In this document: positions 1 to 9,527 of the stretch, one piece after another
Position numbering within the stretch: position 1 is the stretch's first letter
Layout: every line of letters starts with the position of its first letter
Source of the DNA: Streptomyces cavernae
GTDB lineage: Bacteria > Actinomycetota > Actinomycetes > Streptomycetales > Streptomycetaceae
Assembly: GCF_004023625.1 (NCBI RefSeq)
Contig: NZ_RPDJ01000016.1
Location: 221,085-285,084, forward strand
DNA: 64,000 nucleotides
Direction: 5' to 3'
Notes under the pieces: model-generated
The model's input: the letters and a program-made list of their open reading frames with translations, nothing else
Database searches by the model: none
Told to the model about the DNA's origin: nothing
Program-made: the position numbers and the translations under genes

Positions 1-218
1 CGGCCGGTGCCCTTCTGGCGGTACGGCTTCTTGCCGCCACCACGGACTTCACCGCGGGTCTTGGTCTTGTGCGTGCCCTGGCGGGCAGCTGCGTTCTGCG
101 CGACGACGACCTGGTGGATCAGCGGAATGCTGACCTTCTCCACGCCGAAGATCTCCGCGGGGAGCTCGACGGTACCGGCCTTCTCGCCTGCAGGCGAAAG
201 GATGTCAACAGTGCTCAT
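1..218 (-). CDS. rplD: 50S ribosomal protein L4, N-terminal part (cut by window edge)
   Basis: Only the first 72 codons or so are in the window; the gene continues past position 1. The visible protein starts MSTVDILSPAGEKAGTVELP and contains the L4 signature region QGTHKTKTRGEVRGGGKKPY, the basic loop that lines the exit tunnel. L4 binds 23S rRNA early in large-subunit assembly. The ATG at 216-218 follows rplC by 8 nt, the standard S10 operon order rpsJ-rplC-rplD. In Gammaproteobacteria L4 represses this operon; nothing here shows that for this organism. The family assignment is secure. Confidence 0.95.
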   Translation of the reverse strand, partial: MSTVDILSPAGEKAGTVELPAEIFGVEKVSIPLIHQVVVAQNAAARQGTHKTKTRGEVRGGGKKPYRQKGTG

Positions 219-226
219 CGGTTACC

Positions 227-871
227 TCAGGCCCCCTTGGCCGCGGTGCGGACCAGGACGAGGCCGCCGTTCGGACCGGGGACCGCGCCCTTGATGAGCA
301 GCAGACCCTTCTCCGCGTCAACGGCGTGGACGGTCAGGTTCTGGGTGGTGACGCGCTCGTTGCCCATGCGACCCGCCATGCGGAGGCCCTTGAACACACG
401 GCCCGGGGTGGCGCAGCCACCGATGGAACCGGGAGAGCGGTGCTTGCGCTGGGTGCCGTGCCCGGCGCCGAGGCCACCGAAGTTGTGGCGCTTCATGACA
501 CCGGCGAAGCCCTTGCCCTTGCTCTTGCCGGTCACGTCGACCTTGACGCCGGCCTCGAACACCTCGGCGGTGATCTCCTGGCCGAGCGTGTACTCGGAGG
601 CGTCCGCCGTGCGGATCTCGACGAGGTGACGACGGGGGGTGACGTCGGCCTTGGAGAAGTGGCCCTTGAGGGGCTTGTTCACCTTGCGCGGGTCGATGTC
701 GCCGAAGGCGATCTGGACGGACTCGTAGCCGTCGACGTCGTTCGTACGGACCTGGGTGACGACGTTGGGGCCGGCCTTGACGACGGTGACGGGAACAACG
801 CGGTTGTTCTCGTCCCACACCTGCGTCATGCCGAGCTTCTCGCCCAGGATGCCCTTGATCTGCTTAGCCAT
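227..871 (-). CDS. rplC: 50S ribosomal protein L3
   Basis: This 214-residue protein has the full length expected for bacterial L3, an early-assembling 23S rRNA binding protein whose long loop reaches toward the peptidyl transferase centre. The start MAKQIKGILGEKLGMTQVWD is typical, and the central extension GHGTQRKHRSPGSIG (about residues 137-151) is the conserved loop. It lies 17 nt downstream of rpsJ and 8 nt upstream of rplD in the same direction, so the three are co-transcribed. Nothing is unusual in length or key residues. Confidence 0.97.
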   Translation of the reverse strand: MAKQIKGILGEKLGMTQVWDENNRVVPVTVVKAGPNVVTQVRTNDVDGYESVQIAFGDIDPRKVNKPLKGHFSKADVTPRRHLVEIRTADASEYTLGQEITAEVFEAGVKVDVTGKSKGKGFAGVMKRHNFGGLGAGHGTQRKHRSPGSIGGCATPGRVFKGLRMAGRMGNERVTTQNLTVHAVDAEKGLLLIKGAVPGPNGGLVLVRTAAKGA

Positions 872-888
872 CTTCAGATCACCGCGCC

Positions 889-1197
889 TCAGAGCTTGAT
901 CTCGATGTCGACACCGGCCGGGAGGTCGAGTCGCATCAGAGAGTCAACGGTCTTGGGCGTCGGGTCGAGGATGTCGATCAGGCGCTTGTGGGTGCGCATC
1001 TCGAAGTGCTCGCGCGAGTCCTTGTACTTGTGCGGCGACTTGATGACGCAGTACACGTTCTTCTCAGTGGGCAGCGGCACCGGGCCCGCGACCGACGCAC
1101 CAGTGCGGGTCACCGTTTCGACGATCTTCTTCGCCGAGGAATCGATGACCTCGTGGTCGTAGGCCTTGAGCCGGATGCGGATCTTCTGTCCCGCCAT
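889..1197 (-). CDS. rpsJ: 30S ribosomal protein S10 (NusE)
   Basis: This is a 102-residue S10 starting MAGQKIRIRLKAYDHEVID. The frame stays open further upstream, but the ATG at 1195-1197 gives the conserved N-terminus and normal length. S10 is a small-subunit head protein and, as NusE, partners NusB in antitermination. It is the first gene of the S10 operon. Its 5' region of several hundred bases carries a 25-bp hairpin element shared with the rpsL leader (see 1259-1283), which suggests common post-transcriptional or antitermination control. Confidence 0.97.
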   Translation of the reverse strand: MAGQKIRIRLKAYDHEVIDSSAKKIVETVTRTGASVAGPVPLPTEKNVYCVIKSPHKYKDSREHFEMRTHKRLIDILDPTPKTVDSLMRLDLPAGVDIEIKL

Positions 1198-1258
1198 GGC
1201 TACTTCGTAGTCCTGTCTCTCGTAACGCTCTGGAACCCGGCTTCTTCGTGCCTCTTCT

Positions 1259-1283
1259 CCGACCCACGCGGTCGGGCGTGTCG
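1259..1283 (-). promoter_or_regulatory. Leader hairpin element shared by rpsJ and rpsL
   Basis: Read on the minus strand, this element contains CCGACCGCGTGGGTCGG, a 6-bp stem (CCGACC/GGTCGG) with a GCGTG loop, preceded by CGACACGC. An alternative pairing CACGC with GCGTG would exclude the first stem. The same 25 bp recur at 12589-12613 upstream of rpsL with one substitution. Here the element ends about 60 nt before the rpsJ start codon. I do not recognise a named family for it. An RNA leader role is inferred from the conserved position and structure. Confidence 0.6.
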
Positions 1284-1539
1284 CGCTCCCGCTGACATGG
1301 ATGTCCCATCTGGTACATCCCTGCTTGGGAAGTGCGGGCCCTTCCGGAACCGCGGACCGGGGACGGCTGCATCCATGTGCGGCACGTGCCCACCGGGCGC
1401 CTGGCCGGTACCCCGCTGACACTTCCCGGAAGATTCCCGTACGTCCAGCTCACACGGAGCTGACGAGTACTGTGGGACTCGCTTCCGGTCCTCCCGGCGG
1501 GAGGCGCGCAGCATCGGCACTCGACCGAGCAACCCCGCT

Positions 1540-1570
1540 AGTCTGCCATACGGGGCATGGGGCTGGCCAA
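1540..1570 (-). promoter_or_regulatory. Possible rpsJ promoter
   Basis: On the minus strand TTGGCC (1565-1570) and CAGACT (1540-1545) are separated by 19 bp and resemble a sigma-70-type promoter. It would give an S10 leader of about 335 nt that includes the shared hairpin. The rest of the gene-free stretch 1198-1810 shows no other feature I can support. The match is weak in both hexamers. Confidence 0.3.
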
Positions 1571-1810
1571 TCGAGCCGAAGAGAGTACCCCGGGGGTGAC
1601 GTGGGTCAAACCGGGGGCGCCGTTCACCGTAGCGAGGGGTGTTTCCCGACGTACGGTCCACGCGTCCGGGCCCCCGTCGACACCACTGTCGACCAGCGCA
1701 CGCGCGACGCGCACTGCTCGCCACCCACCTGGTGCTCACCGCCCACCGGGTGCCTGCTTCATGGAGGCCACGGAGCGAGCAGGAAGAGCTTGCGTCAGCG
1801 CGTCGCCGTG

Positions 1811-2638
1811 TCAGCGCACGTCGATGTAGTCCGCCGCGCTGGTCGCGGGACCGGTCGTGGTGTTGCCGTAGTAGACCCAGCGGAAGGAGCCGTCGGCGGA
1901 GGCGGTGACCGTGGTCTTGAGTGCGCCGGTGCTGCTGGTGGTGGCCTTCTTGACCGTCTTGAAGGTGTCGGTGCCCTTCTCGCGGAACTGGAGGCTGACC
2001 GTGCGGCCGCCGTAGGCGCCGTACTTCTTGGTGCTCCAGTTCGCACGGGTCAGCTTGCCCGTGACGGTGATCTTCTTGCCCTTGGTGACCGGCTCCGGCG
2101 AGGCGTTGACGGTGGCCTTCGCCGCCCGCTTCAGCCGGACGATCATGGACCGCGTCTCGTACTCCTCGGCCTTGAGGCCGCCGTCGGCCTTGAACAGGCG
2201 CAGCGACACGGCGACCTTCCACGTGGTGGCATCGCTGTTGGAGTCGACGTGTTCCTGGCTCGGGTGCGGATCGATGTAGAGATTGCCCTCGCAGCTCGCC
2301 TTCTTGGAGCTCTGCTCGTAGCAGGTGTAGACGCCCGGCCCTATGTAGTTCTCCCCGGTGTCGGTCGCCGTCCTCAGGCCGCCGCGGTAGATGAAGGGAT
2401 ACGCGTCGTACCGGAACGGGTCATCGGTGCTGTAGCCGGACGGCAGGGTGACGTTGAAGCTGAGGGACGGCTTCACCTCCTGCGACGTGCCCACCACGAT
2501 CGGCTTGCCGCCGTTGATGACGATGTCCGACACGGTGATGCCCGTGTCCGCCGCCTGGGCTGCCGGGGCGTTGAGCGCCGAGAGAGCCAGCGCTCCCGCC
2601 AACGCGGTCACAGCGAGCGTTCGTCTGCCTGTTCTCAT
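1811..2638 (-). CDS. Secreted protein with Ig-like repeat region, function unknown
   Basis: This 275-residue protein starts MRTGRRTLAVTALAGALALS, a clear Sec signal peptide with a predicted cut after the AQA near residue 29. The mature part is beta-rich. Residues about 180-265 (KATVNASPEPVTKGKKITVT onward, with VSLQFREKGTDTFK) look like an Ig-like or Big_3-type bacterial sandwich often found in Streptomyces exported proteins. No catalytic motif is visible. Two cysteines near residues 105 and 115 may form a disulfide. The start has a GAGG ribosome site 5 nt upstream. It points toward the S10 operon but has a separate intergenic region. Confidence 0.8.
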   Translation of the reverse strand: MRTGRRTLAVTALAGALALSALNAPAAQAADTGITVSDIVINGGKPIVVGTSQEVKPSLSFNVTLPSGYSTDDPFRYDAYPFIYRGGLRTATDTGENYIGPGVYTCYEQSSKKASCEGNLYIDPHPSQEHVDSNSDATTWKVAVSLRLFKADGGLKAEEYETRSMIVRLKRAAKATVNASPEPVTKGKKITVTGKLTRANWSTKKYGAYGGRTVSLQFREKGTDTFKTVKKATTSSTGALKTTVTASADGSFRWVYYGNTTTGPATSAADYIDVR

Positions 2639-2964
2639 TCACACCTCTTCCTGGGGTGCCTGCATGAAGGGCGGCAGACTATCCAGTGACAAGATCATGT
2701 CTGCGCGGGGGTCCGGGATCCCGGGGTTCGGCCGCGGTCACGTCGGCGAGGAGCATCACCGTGGGGCCGACGGAGGCTGCCGTCGCCCGCCGTACAGGCC
2801 GGTATCGCCACCGGCCTGCCGGGGAGCACCACGATCGCTGCCCTGGACGAGCACCACGCGCCTGCGGTCGGCGGTGTGTGCCACGTCACATTCCTTCATG
2901 TCACATCACGCCGCCCCGTTCCGTCAGGGATGTGTAACCGCCTTCCTAGGAACGGGAGTTCACC
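2639..2964. other. Divergent intergenic region, nothing distinctive
   Basis: This 326-bp region separates the minus-strand secreted protein from the plus-strand AhpD-like gene and must hold both promoters. I see no convincing hexamer pair or palindrome. A GGGAG ribosome site at about 2952-2956 serves the gene at 2965. Confidence 0.5.
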
Positions 2965-3438
2965 ATGGACGCTCGCTTGAACCTCTTCGGCAACCCGGCC
3001 GCGGCCAAGTTCTTCCGGTACATCAATTCGGCGGGCAAGGTGATCGGGGACTCGACGCTGCCGGCCGCGACGCAGGAGCTGGTGAAGATCCGAGCCAGTC
3101 AGATCAACGGCTGCGGTTTCTGCACCGACATGCACACCAAGGACGCCGCGCACGCCGGGGAGACCTCGATCCGCCTCAACCTGGTCGCGGCCTGGCGGGA
3201 GGCCAAGGTGTTCACCGATGCCGAGCGAGCGGCCCTGGAGCTGACCGAGCAGGGCACCCGCATCGCCGACGCGGCCGGTGGCGTCACGGACGAGGCCTGG
3301 GCGAACGCCGCCAAGCACTACGACGAAGACCAGCTCGCCGCCCTGGCCTGCCTCATCGCCCTCATCAACGCCTACAACCGGGTGAACGTCATCGTCCAGC
3401 AGCCCGCCGGTGACTACCAGCCCGGCCAGTTTGGATAG
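2965..3438 (+). CDS. AhpD-like / carboxymuconolactone decarboxylase family protein
   Basis: This 157-residue protein has the alkylhydroperoxidase AhpD core: helices followed by NGCGFCTDMHTKDA, with a CxxC pair at C50/C53 and H57. That is the redox-active motif of the CMD/AhpD fold. Such proteins reduce peroxides with electrons from a dihydrolipoyl partner, or act as small decarboxylases. The CxxC-H arrangement favours the peroxidase-like branch. The length is typical. It is a single gene with its own GGGAG ribosome site and a strong downstream hairpin. No partner gene such as ahpC lies nearby, so the physiological substrate is unknown. Confidence 0.88.
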   Translation: MDARLNLFGNPAAAKFFRYINSAGKVIGDSTLPAATQELVKIRASQINGCGFCTDMHTKDAAHAGETSIRLNLVAAWREAKVFTDAERAALELTEQGTRIADAAGGVTDEAWANAAKHYDEDQLAALACLIALINAYNRVNVIVQQPAGDYQPGQFG

Positions 3439-3446
3439 CCGCCGGA

Positions 3447-3480
3447 CCCCCGGGCCGGGCCCCCTTGCCGGGCCCGGGGG
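3447..3480 (+). terminator. Terminator after the AhpD-like gene
   Basis: A GC-only hairpin pairs CCCCCGGGCC-type arms at 3447-3460 and 3467-3480 around a short CCCCTT loop. It lies 9 nt after the stop codon. A second GGGCCCC-rich inverted segment follows to about 3510. Confidence 0.6.
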
Positions 3481-3685
3481 CCAGCCCACCGGGCCCCTTG
3501 CCGGGCCCCACCCTCAGTCCACGCCCCTCCCCCATCAACCGGCTGACCGAAAATGCACGCACACTCCGCCGGGAATCAGCCATTCCCCGACATGATCAAG
3601 CCACTAGCTGTCCGGAAGTTATGCGCCTCCTGCGTATATCGGGCACCTTGAGGCGACCGAAAATGACTGTTACCCGGGGGAACAT

Positions 3686-4882
3686 GTGAAACGCAGAGTG
3701 CCTGGCACAAGAACCAGCGCCGCGACGGTCGCTGCCGCGTTGGCCGTACTGGGCCTTGGTGCCCCGGCCTTCGCCGAGGACGCAGCGCCGCAGTCGGCTT
3801 CCAGCGCGTCCGAGAGCACACCCGACAGCGCGGCACTGAAGCAGACCGCGGAAGCGTACTTGCAGACGCGTGCGGAGACGGTGACCACCGCTTCGGGCCC
3901 TCGCCCCTTCCAGGCGACCGGGGCGCCCAGTGTGCTGAGTGCCGCCACAGCACCCATGGCCGCCAGACTCCGCAGCGAATTCGCCGCGTTGGCCCAGAAG
4001 GGCCAGAAGTACAAGGAAGCCGACGGCGGTTACACCAAGGCCGAAGTCGACGTCACGGTGACCGACGCGACGACGGACGGCGACACGAGCACCGTGAACA
4101 TCGTCGAGGACGGCCGCCTCTACCTGCCGTTCACGCAGGAGGAGGTGGCCGCGGGAGCTCCGGAGTACGAGGAGTACTCGCTGCCCCACACCCTGAAGTT
4201 CAACCGGGCCGCCGACGGCAAGTGGCTTCTCGCCTCGGACAAGGCCCACACGAGCGGTGGCGTGGTGCCGAGCACCCAGGTCACGGAGCCGGTCGTGGTC
4301 GAGGAGGACGGCGGCGGCACGCCCGAGGAGGACGAGGGGGAGAAGGAGGGCCGCTCCACCCCGATGTCGCCGATGGTCAGCGTCACCCCCAAGGCCGCCG
4401 GCGCGCGCTACAACTACAACAAGATGGTCGCCTACGCCGACAAGCACTGGAGGAACTACAACGACGCGTTCCGCAAGTACTCCACCGACTGCACGAACTT
4501 CATCTCCCAGGTCGTGTACGCGGGCGGCTGGGACCCCAAGGGCGGCGCCCTGATCGACCGCAAGAAGAACAAGTACTGGTTCTACGGCCCGACGACGTTG
4601 TGGACCAGCTACACCTGGGCGGGCGCCGAGAACTGGTACTGGTTCGCCAAGAAGCACTCGAAGCGCACGAAGATCCTCGGCAGCATTTGGCACATGGGTA
4701 TCGCGGACGTTCTGCAGGCCGACTTCAACCGCGACAACACCATCGACCACACGATGGTCGTCACCAAGCTGTACCGAGGGATCCCCTACCTCACGTATCA
4801 CACCTCGAACACGCACAACAAAAGCCTGAAGAAGATCGTCGCCGACTACAGCGGCTCCTGGTGGTATGCCCACCGCACCTGA
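3686..4882 (+). CDS. Secreted protein with C-terminal amidase domain (Amidase_6)
   Basis: This 398-residue protein uses a GTG start after GGGGGAAC and has a Sec signal peptide (MKRRVPGTRTSAATVAAALA, cut near residue 29). Residues about 30-235 resemble an export or spacer region with an acidic linker. From about residue 240 comes the Amidase_6 domain: YNYNKMVAYADKHW, then DCTNFISQVVYAGG at about 267-280 with the catalytic-type Cys, and a later DHTMVV (about 353) supplying the His. Family members are putative papain-like cell-wall amidases, but the substrate is untested. A small lipoprotein gene follows 43 nt downstream and is probably co-transcribed. Confidence 0.85.
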   Translation: MKRRVPGTRTSAATVAAALAVLGLGAPAFAEDAAPQSASSASESTPDSAALKQTAEAYLQTRAETVTTASGPRPFQATGAPSVLSAATAPMAARLRSEFAALAQKGQKYKEADGGYTKAEVDVTVTDATTDGDTSTVNIVEDGRLYLPFTQEEVAAGAPEYEEYSLPHTLKFNRAADGKWLLASDKAHTSGGVVPSTQVTEPVVVEEDGGGTPEEDEGEKEGRSTPMSPMVSVTPKAAGARYNYNKMVAYADKHWRNYNDAFRKYSTDCTNFISQVVYAGGWDPKGGALIDRKKNKYWFYGPTTLWTSYTWAGAENWYWFAKKHSKRTKILGSIWHMGIADVLQADFNRDNTIDHTMVVTKLYRGIPYLTYHTSNTHNKSLKKIVADYSGSWWYAHRT

Positions 4883-4925
4883 GCGGGGACGATGGCCCCG
4901 ACGCAACGCCACCCAGGGAGGGGAA

Positions 4926-5348
4926 GTGCAGCGCAGATGGCTGCTCGGCGCCGTGGTCGCCATGACGATCACGGCCACCGGGTGCGGATCGGACGAGCCG
5001 GCCACGGCAGACGACAACGGGGCCCGGCAGGCGGTGGAGTCCTACGTGGACGCCCTCAACTCCCGCGACGCCACCGGACTGATGCGCATCGGCGGCGTCC
5101 CGGAGGATCAGCGGGCGAAGGAGGAAGCCCAGCGGATCCTCGCGAAGAAGGGCGGCCGGGATCTGAGGATCGTCGATCTGAACGTCGACTACGACTTCGG
5201 CCCGGACGTGGGCTCGGCCAAGCTGGTGGCGGAGGCCAAGGCCGGAGAGGACCTTCGGGAAACGGTGACCGTCACGCGGGAAGGCGGCGCGTGGCATGTG
5301 GCGATCTTCGCCGACCGACCGTCTGACAAGTCGTCATCGGCGACTTGA
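4926..5348 (+). CDS. Small lipoprotein, function unknown
   Basis: This is a 140-residue lipoprotein. I chose the GTG at 4926 because AGGGAGGGGAA lies directly upstream and the protein then starts with a compact signal peptide ending in the lipobox ITATGC, with the lipidated Cys at 20. The frame is open further upstream, but that would overlap the amidase gene and bury the signal. The mature part has one alpha/beta domain (AVESYVDALNSRDATGLMRI onward), with the look of an NTF2- or DUF4878-like fold of export-linked proteins. That assignment is by eye only. It shares a transcript with the amidase and ends just before a strong terminator. Confidence 0.75.
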   Translation: MQRRWLLGAVVAMTITATGCGSDEPATADDNGARQAVESYVDALNSRDATGLMRIGGVPEDQRAKEEAQRILAKKGGRDLRIVDLNVDYDFGPDVGSAKLVAEAKAGEDLRETVTVTREGGAWHVAIFADRPSDKSSSAT

Positions 5349-5364
5349 CGAACCCGCTTGATGC

Positions 5365-5397
5365 CCGGGCCCCGACGACAACACCGTCGGGGCCCGG
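5365..5397 (+). terminator. Terminator of the amidase-lipoprotein pair
   Basis: A perfect 13-bp inverted repeat (CCGGGCCCCGACG at 5365-5377 and its complement at 5385-5397) surrounds a 7-nt loop, 17 nt after the lipoprotein stop. Confidence 0.85.
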
Positions 5398-5601
5398 CCT
5401 CGTTGTGTACCCACCCAACCCACTCGACGACGGCACCCACCCCCGCACTCCCCGGCCCGACGCCACCCCACGCCGCCCCACGTGCGAGTGAACTCCACAT
5501 GTCCGGCATGGAACCTTCACCCCCTGACGGCCCTCTTCTGTGGTGATCAAAGGTGATCAGAACCTGAGGACGGCAGCGCCCCGAACCGCTGCGGGGAGCG
5601 G

Positions 5602-7959
5602 ATGGAGTGCTGCGGCATGGGAGAGAGGTCTGTTCGGCGTGTCCGAACAGCGCGGGGGCGGACGCTCTGGGGGAGGACGGTCCAGGCACGGGCCGCAGTG
5701 AGCGAGGCCGTGGAGAACGGGACCGCACAGAGCAGCGCTGCAGGGAGCACTACTCCACAGAGCAGCGCAGCACAGAGCAGGACCGTACAAAGCAGCGCCG
5801 CACAGAGCAGTACCGCACAGAGCAGTACCGCACAGAGCGGGGCGGCCCACGGCGCGGCCGCACACAACACGTCAGCGGGTGGCAGTCGGACACCCAGCGG
5901 TAGCAGTCGGCGCGCGCTCCTGTTCGGGGGAGCCGTCGCCGCGGCCGCGGCCGCCGTGGGATGCGTGCCGGCGGCCCGCATCGCCTCGCGCACCGCCGCA
6001 CCCGCACCCGCGCCCGCCACCGGCAGGCCCGCCGCGCAGTCGCGGCAGGCGCTGCTGATGCAGGTGCTCGCGCACCCGGACGACGACCTGTACTTCATGA
6101 ACCCGGACAGCCAGCACTCCCTCACCTCGGGGGTGCCGCTCGTCTGCGTGTACGTCACAGCGGGTGAGTCGAAGGGGAGGAACAAGTACCCCGGCAACCC
6201 TCGCCCTCGTCCCGACAAGGCCGCCTATTCCTCGGCCCGCCACCAGGGCCTCAGACAGAGCTACGCCGTGCAGCTCGGGCTGCCGATCTTCACGTCGTGG
6301 GACAAGAGCGTGGTCGAACTGGAGGGCGGCTACCGCGCCGAGGTGAACACCCTGGAGCACCGGGGCCGCCGCGTGGAGCTGGTCTACCTCAACCTCGCCA
6401 TGCACACCCCTCTCGGGCACATGGGCCTGCCCACGCTGTGGCGGCGGTCCGGCATCCGGCTGCGTACGGTGGCCGCCGAAGGCTCACCGCTCCAGTCACC
6501 GCAGTCGTACGACTACGACTCCCTGATCAACGTTCTCGTCGGGCTGTTCAGGCGTTACCGCCCCACGCTGGTCCACACCCTCGACCCGGATCCGGACATC
6601 CAGGCCGGCAGCCGGGAGACCGCGATCCGCAACAGCGAGCAGGTCGGGTACTCGGACCACGCGGACCACACCGCCGTGGCCGAGTTCACCTGGGCCGCGC
6701 TGGCCCGCTGGTCCGAGGAGTCCCCGGGCGGCCCACCACCGTTCGTGGCCACCGCCTTCCGCGGCTACTACAACCACCACTGGCCCGAGAACCTCCCGCG
6801 CCAGGTGCTGCACGAGAAGGCCGAGCACCTGGTCCCCTACGGTGCCGACCCCTCGTGGCAGTGCGGCAACCCTGGCGGCTGCGGTGACTACAACGTCGGC
6901 GGGGACGCGCCCCTGCGCAGCTTCAAGAAGTGGGTCCGGTCCACGCACTACCGCTATCCGGGACCGCGAGCGGTACTCGCCGAAGGACCGGACGGCCGGC
7001 TGACCGCGTACGGCGTCCTCGGGATGCGGGCGGTGCGCTGGCGCGAGGGCGCGGGCGGCGGTTTCGGGGATCCGGTGGACCTCGGTGGAGGCCCGCTCGC
7101 GCCGGTCCTCGGCTCGGCCACACTGCAGGACGGACGGCAGTTGCTGTTCGGGCTGCGGCTGGCCTCGATCTCGGGGCGCGGCGGGCCGAACGTGCGGGAG
7201 ATCGTGGTCCTGGAACAGGCCCGGCCGGACGGCGCGTTCAAGGCGTGGAGCGGACTGGGCAACCCCGAACGCCATCCGGACCGGGGCCGGCGCATCGGCG
7301 TACCGGTGGCGGTGACCGCGAAGGACGGTTCGGTCCACCTCTTCGTGCGCAACGCGGCACAGGGCATCAGCACCCGGGTGCGGGACGTGAACGGGACCTG
7401 GTCGGCCTGGCGGGACCTCGGCGGCAGCCAGATCCAGGACGGCCTCACGGCGACCGTCGGCTCGGACGGCGATGTGCACGTCTACGGGCCCGGCCGGGAC
7501 ACGGTCCACCACTGGACGCCGCGCGGCCCGGCCCCGCTGGACGGCCTGGCGGTTCCGGCGGACGCCGTCGCCGTCTCGGGCGAGCGCGTCTACTACCGCG
7601 CGCCCGTCTCGTCCTCCCTGATCTCCGCGTCCATCTCGCCCACTGGCGCGCAGTCGCACCCCGTGGTCTTCCCCGGCTACGGCCCGGTGTCCGCGGCGGG
7701 CGACTGTCTGCTGGGGCGGGGCCTCGACGGCCGGCTCCAGATGCTCTACGAGGGCAGGATCGTGCGCATGCCGGGTGCGGTCACGGCGGGTACGACGGTC
7801 ACGGCGGGCTCGAGGGGCGCGGCGGTGAGTCTGGACGGCCCGGCACTGCGCATCACCCGCAACGGCCCGGCCGCCGTGGGTCTCGCCCCGGACGCCCGGC
7901 CATGGCTGTGGAGGCCGAAGAGCGACCGCCCCGCGGGCGGCACGGCCCGCACCGTGTAA
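5602..7959 (+). CDS. Tat-exported PIG-L family deacetylase with propeller-like C-terminal region
   Basis: This 785-residue protein has three parts. Residues 1-100 are a low-complexity A/Q/S/T segment encoded by short DNA repeats. A twin-arginine signal follows, GSSRRALLFGG at about 101-111, with a hydrophobic run ending AAVGC. Residues about 150-440 are a PIG-L/LmbE deacetylase: AHPDDDLYF at 157-165 and HADHTAV at 353-359 supply the zinc ligands of this N-acetylglucosaminyl deacetylase fold. Residues about 455-770 contain W/G-rich strands (TWSAWRDLGGSQ) like the sugar-binding propeller repeats often attached to secreted PIG-L proteins. The ATG at 5602 has GGGGAG only 4 nt upstream, so a later GTG near 5698 is possible. 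The natural substrate is unknown. Confidence 0.82.
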   Translation: MECCGMGERSVRRVRTARGRTLWGRTVQARAAVSEAVENGTAQSSAAGSTTPQSSAAQSRTVQSSAAQSSTAQSSTAQSGAAHGAAAHNTSAGGSRTPSGSSRRALLFGGAVAAAAAAVGCVPAARIASRTAAPAPAPATGRPAAQSRQALLMQVLAHPDDDLYFMNPDSQHSLTSGVPLVCVYVTAGESKGRNKYPGNPRPRPDKAAYSSARHQGLRQSYAVQLGLPIFTSWDKSVVELEGGYRAEVNTLEHRGRRVELVYLNLAMHTPLGHMGLPTLWRRSGIRLRTVAAEGSPLQSPQSYDYDSLINVLVGLFRRYRPTLVHTLDPDPDIQAGSRETAIRNSEQVGYSDHADHTAVAEFTWAALARWSEESPGGPPPFVATAFRGYYNHHWPENLPRQVLHEKAEHLVPYGADPSWQCGNPGGCGDYNVGGDAPLRSFKKWVRSTHYRYPGPRAVLAEGPDGRLTAYGVLGMRAVRWREGAGGGFGDPVDLGGGPLAPVLGSATLQDGRQLLFGLRLASISGRGGPNVREIVVLEQARPDGAFKAWSGLGNPERHPDRGRRIGVPVAVTAKDGSVHLFVRNAAQGISTRVRDVNGTWSAWRDLGGSQIQDGLTATVGSDGDVHVYGPGRDTVHHWTPRGPAPLDGLAVPADAVAVSGERVYYRAPVSSSLISASISPTGAQSHPVVFPGYGPVSAAGDCLLGRGLDGRLQMLYEGRIVRMPGAVTAGTTVTAGSRGAAVSLDGPALRITRNGPAAVGLAPDARPWLWRPKSDRPAGGTARTV
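5728..5860 (+). repeat. Short tandem repeat inside the PIG-L N-terminus
   Basis: About eight imperfect units of a 15-bp sequence (CACAGAGCAGTACCG and variants) encode a TAQSS/AAQSS run. It lies before the twin-arginine signal, an unusual place for a repeat in an exported protein. Confidence 0.75.
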
Positions 7960-8110
7960 CGGCGGACGGTGCAGCGGCGGCCCTCCGGTGCAGCGGCCGT
8001 GCAGCGGCCTGGCCGTGCGGCACCGTGGGCGCCCGCGCAGGCAGTCGGGCGGGCATCGTGCGCGCCCGGGCAGGCAGTCGGGCGCGCCAACCCACACCGT
8101 GCACAGCGAA

Positions 8111-8142
8111 AGGGCCCGTACGACCGAAGTCGTACGGGCCCT
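8111..8142 (-). terminator. tuf terminator
   Basis: A perfect 14-bp stem (AGGGCCCGTACGAC and its complement) closes a loop that reads C(UUCG)G on the tuf transcript, an extra-stable tetraloop. It lies about 40 nt after the tuf stop. The stretch 7960-8110 has only imperfect GCAGGCAGTCGGGC-type direct repeats. Confidence 0.9.
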
Positions 8143-8181
8143 CTCCGATGCTCGCGCTGGAGCTACCGGGTCAGTTCAAGA

Positions 8182-9375
<1,194 letters not shown>

Positions 9376-9475
9376 TGGGGTCCTCCTGTGGAGTGGTTCT
9401 GTACGCCTTACTCATCGGCGCCAGGTGATCTTTGCTGGGGTGCCGGCCGCCGGGGTCGTCTCCCACGGAACCCGG

Positions 9476-9502
9476 GGATTAAACCCCGGCGGTCGGTGTC
9501 AA
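9476..9502 (-). promoter_or_regulatory. Possible tuf promoter in the fusA-tuf gap
   Basis: On the minus strand TTGACA (9497-9502) and TAATCC (9476-9481) are 15 bp apart, and CCGGGG/CCCCGG arms flank the -10. A separate tuf1 promoter in this gap is reported for other Streptomyces. The short spacer lowers confidence. Confidence 0.4.
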
Positions 9503-9527
9503 GCCTAAAGCGTCTGAACGGGGTGCG

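Noticed and set aside
69..629. Plus-strand open frames opposite rplC and rplD
   Set aside because: They mirror highly conserved ribosomal genes and have no ribosome sites.
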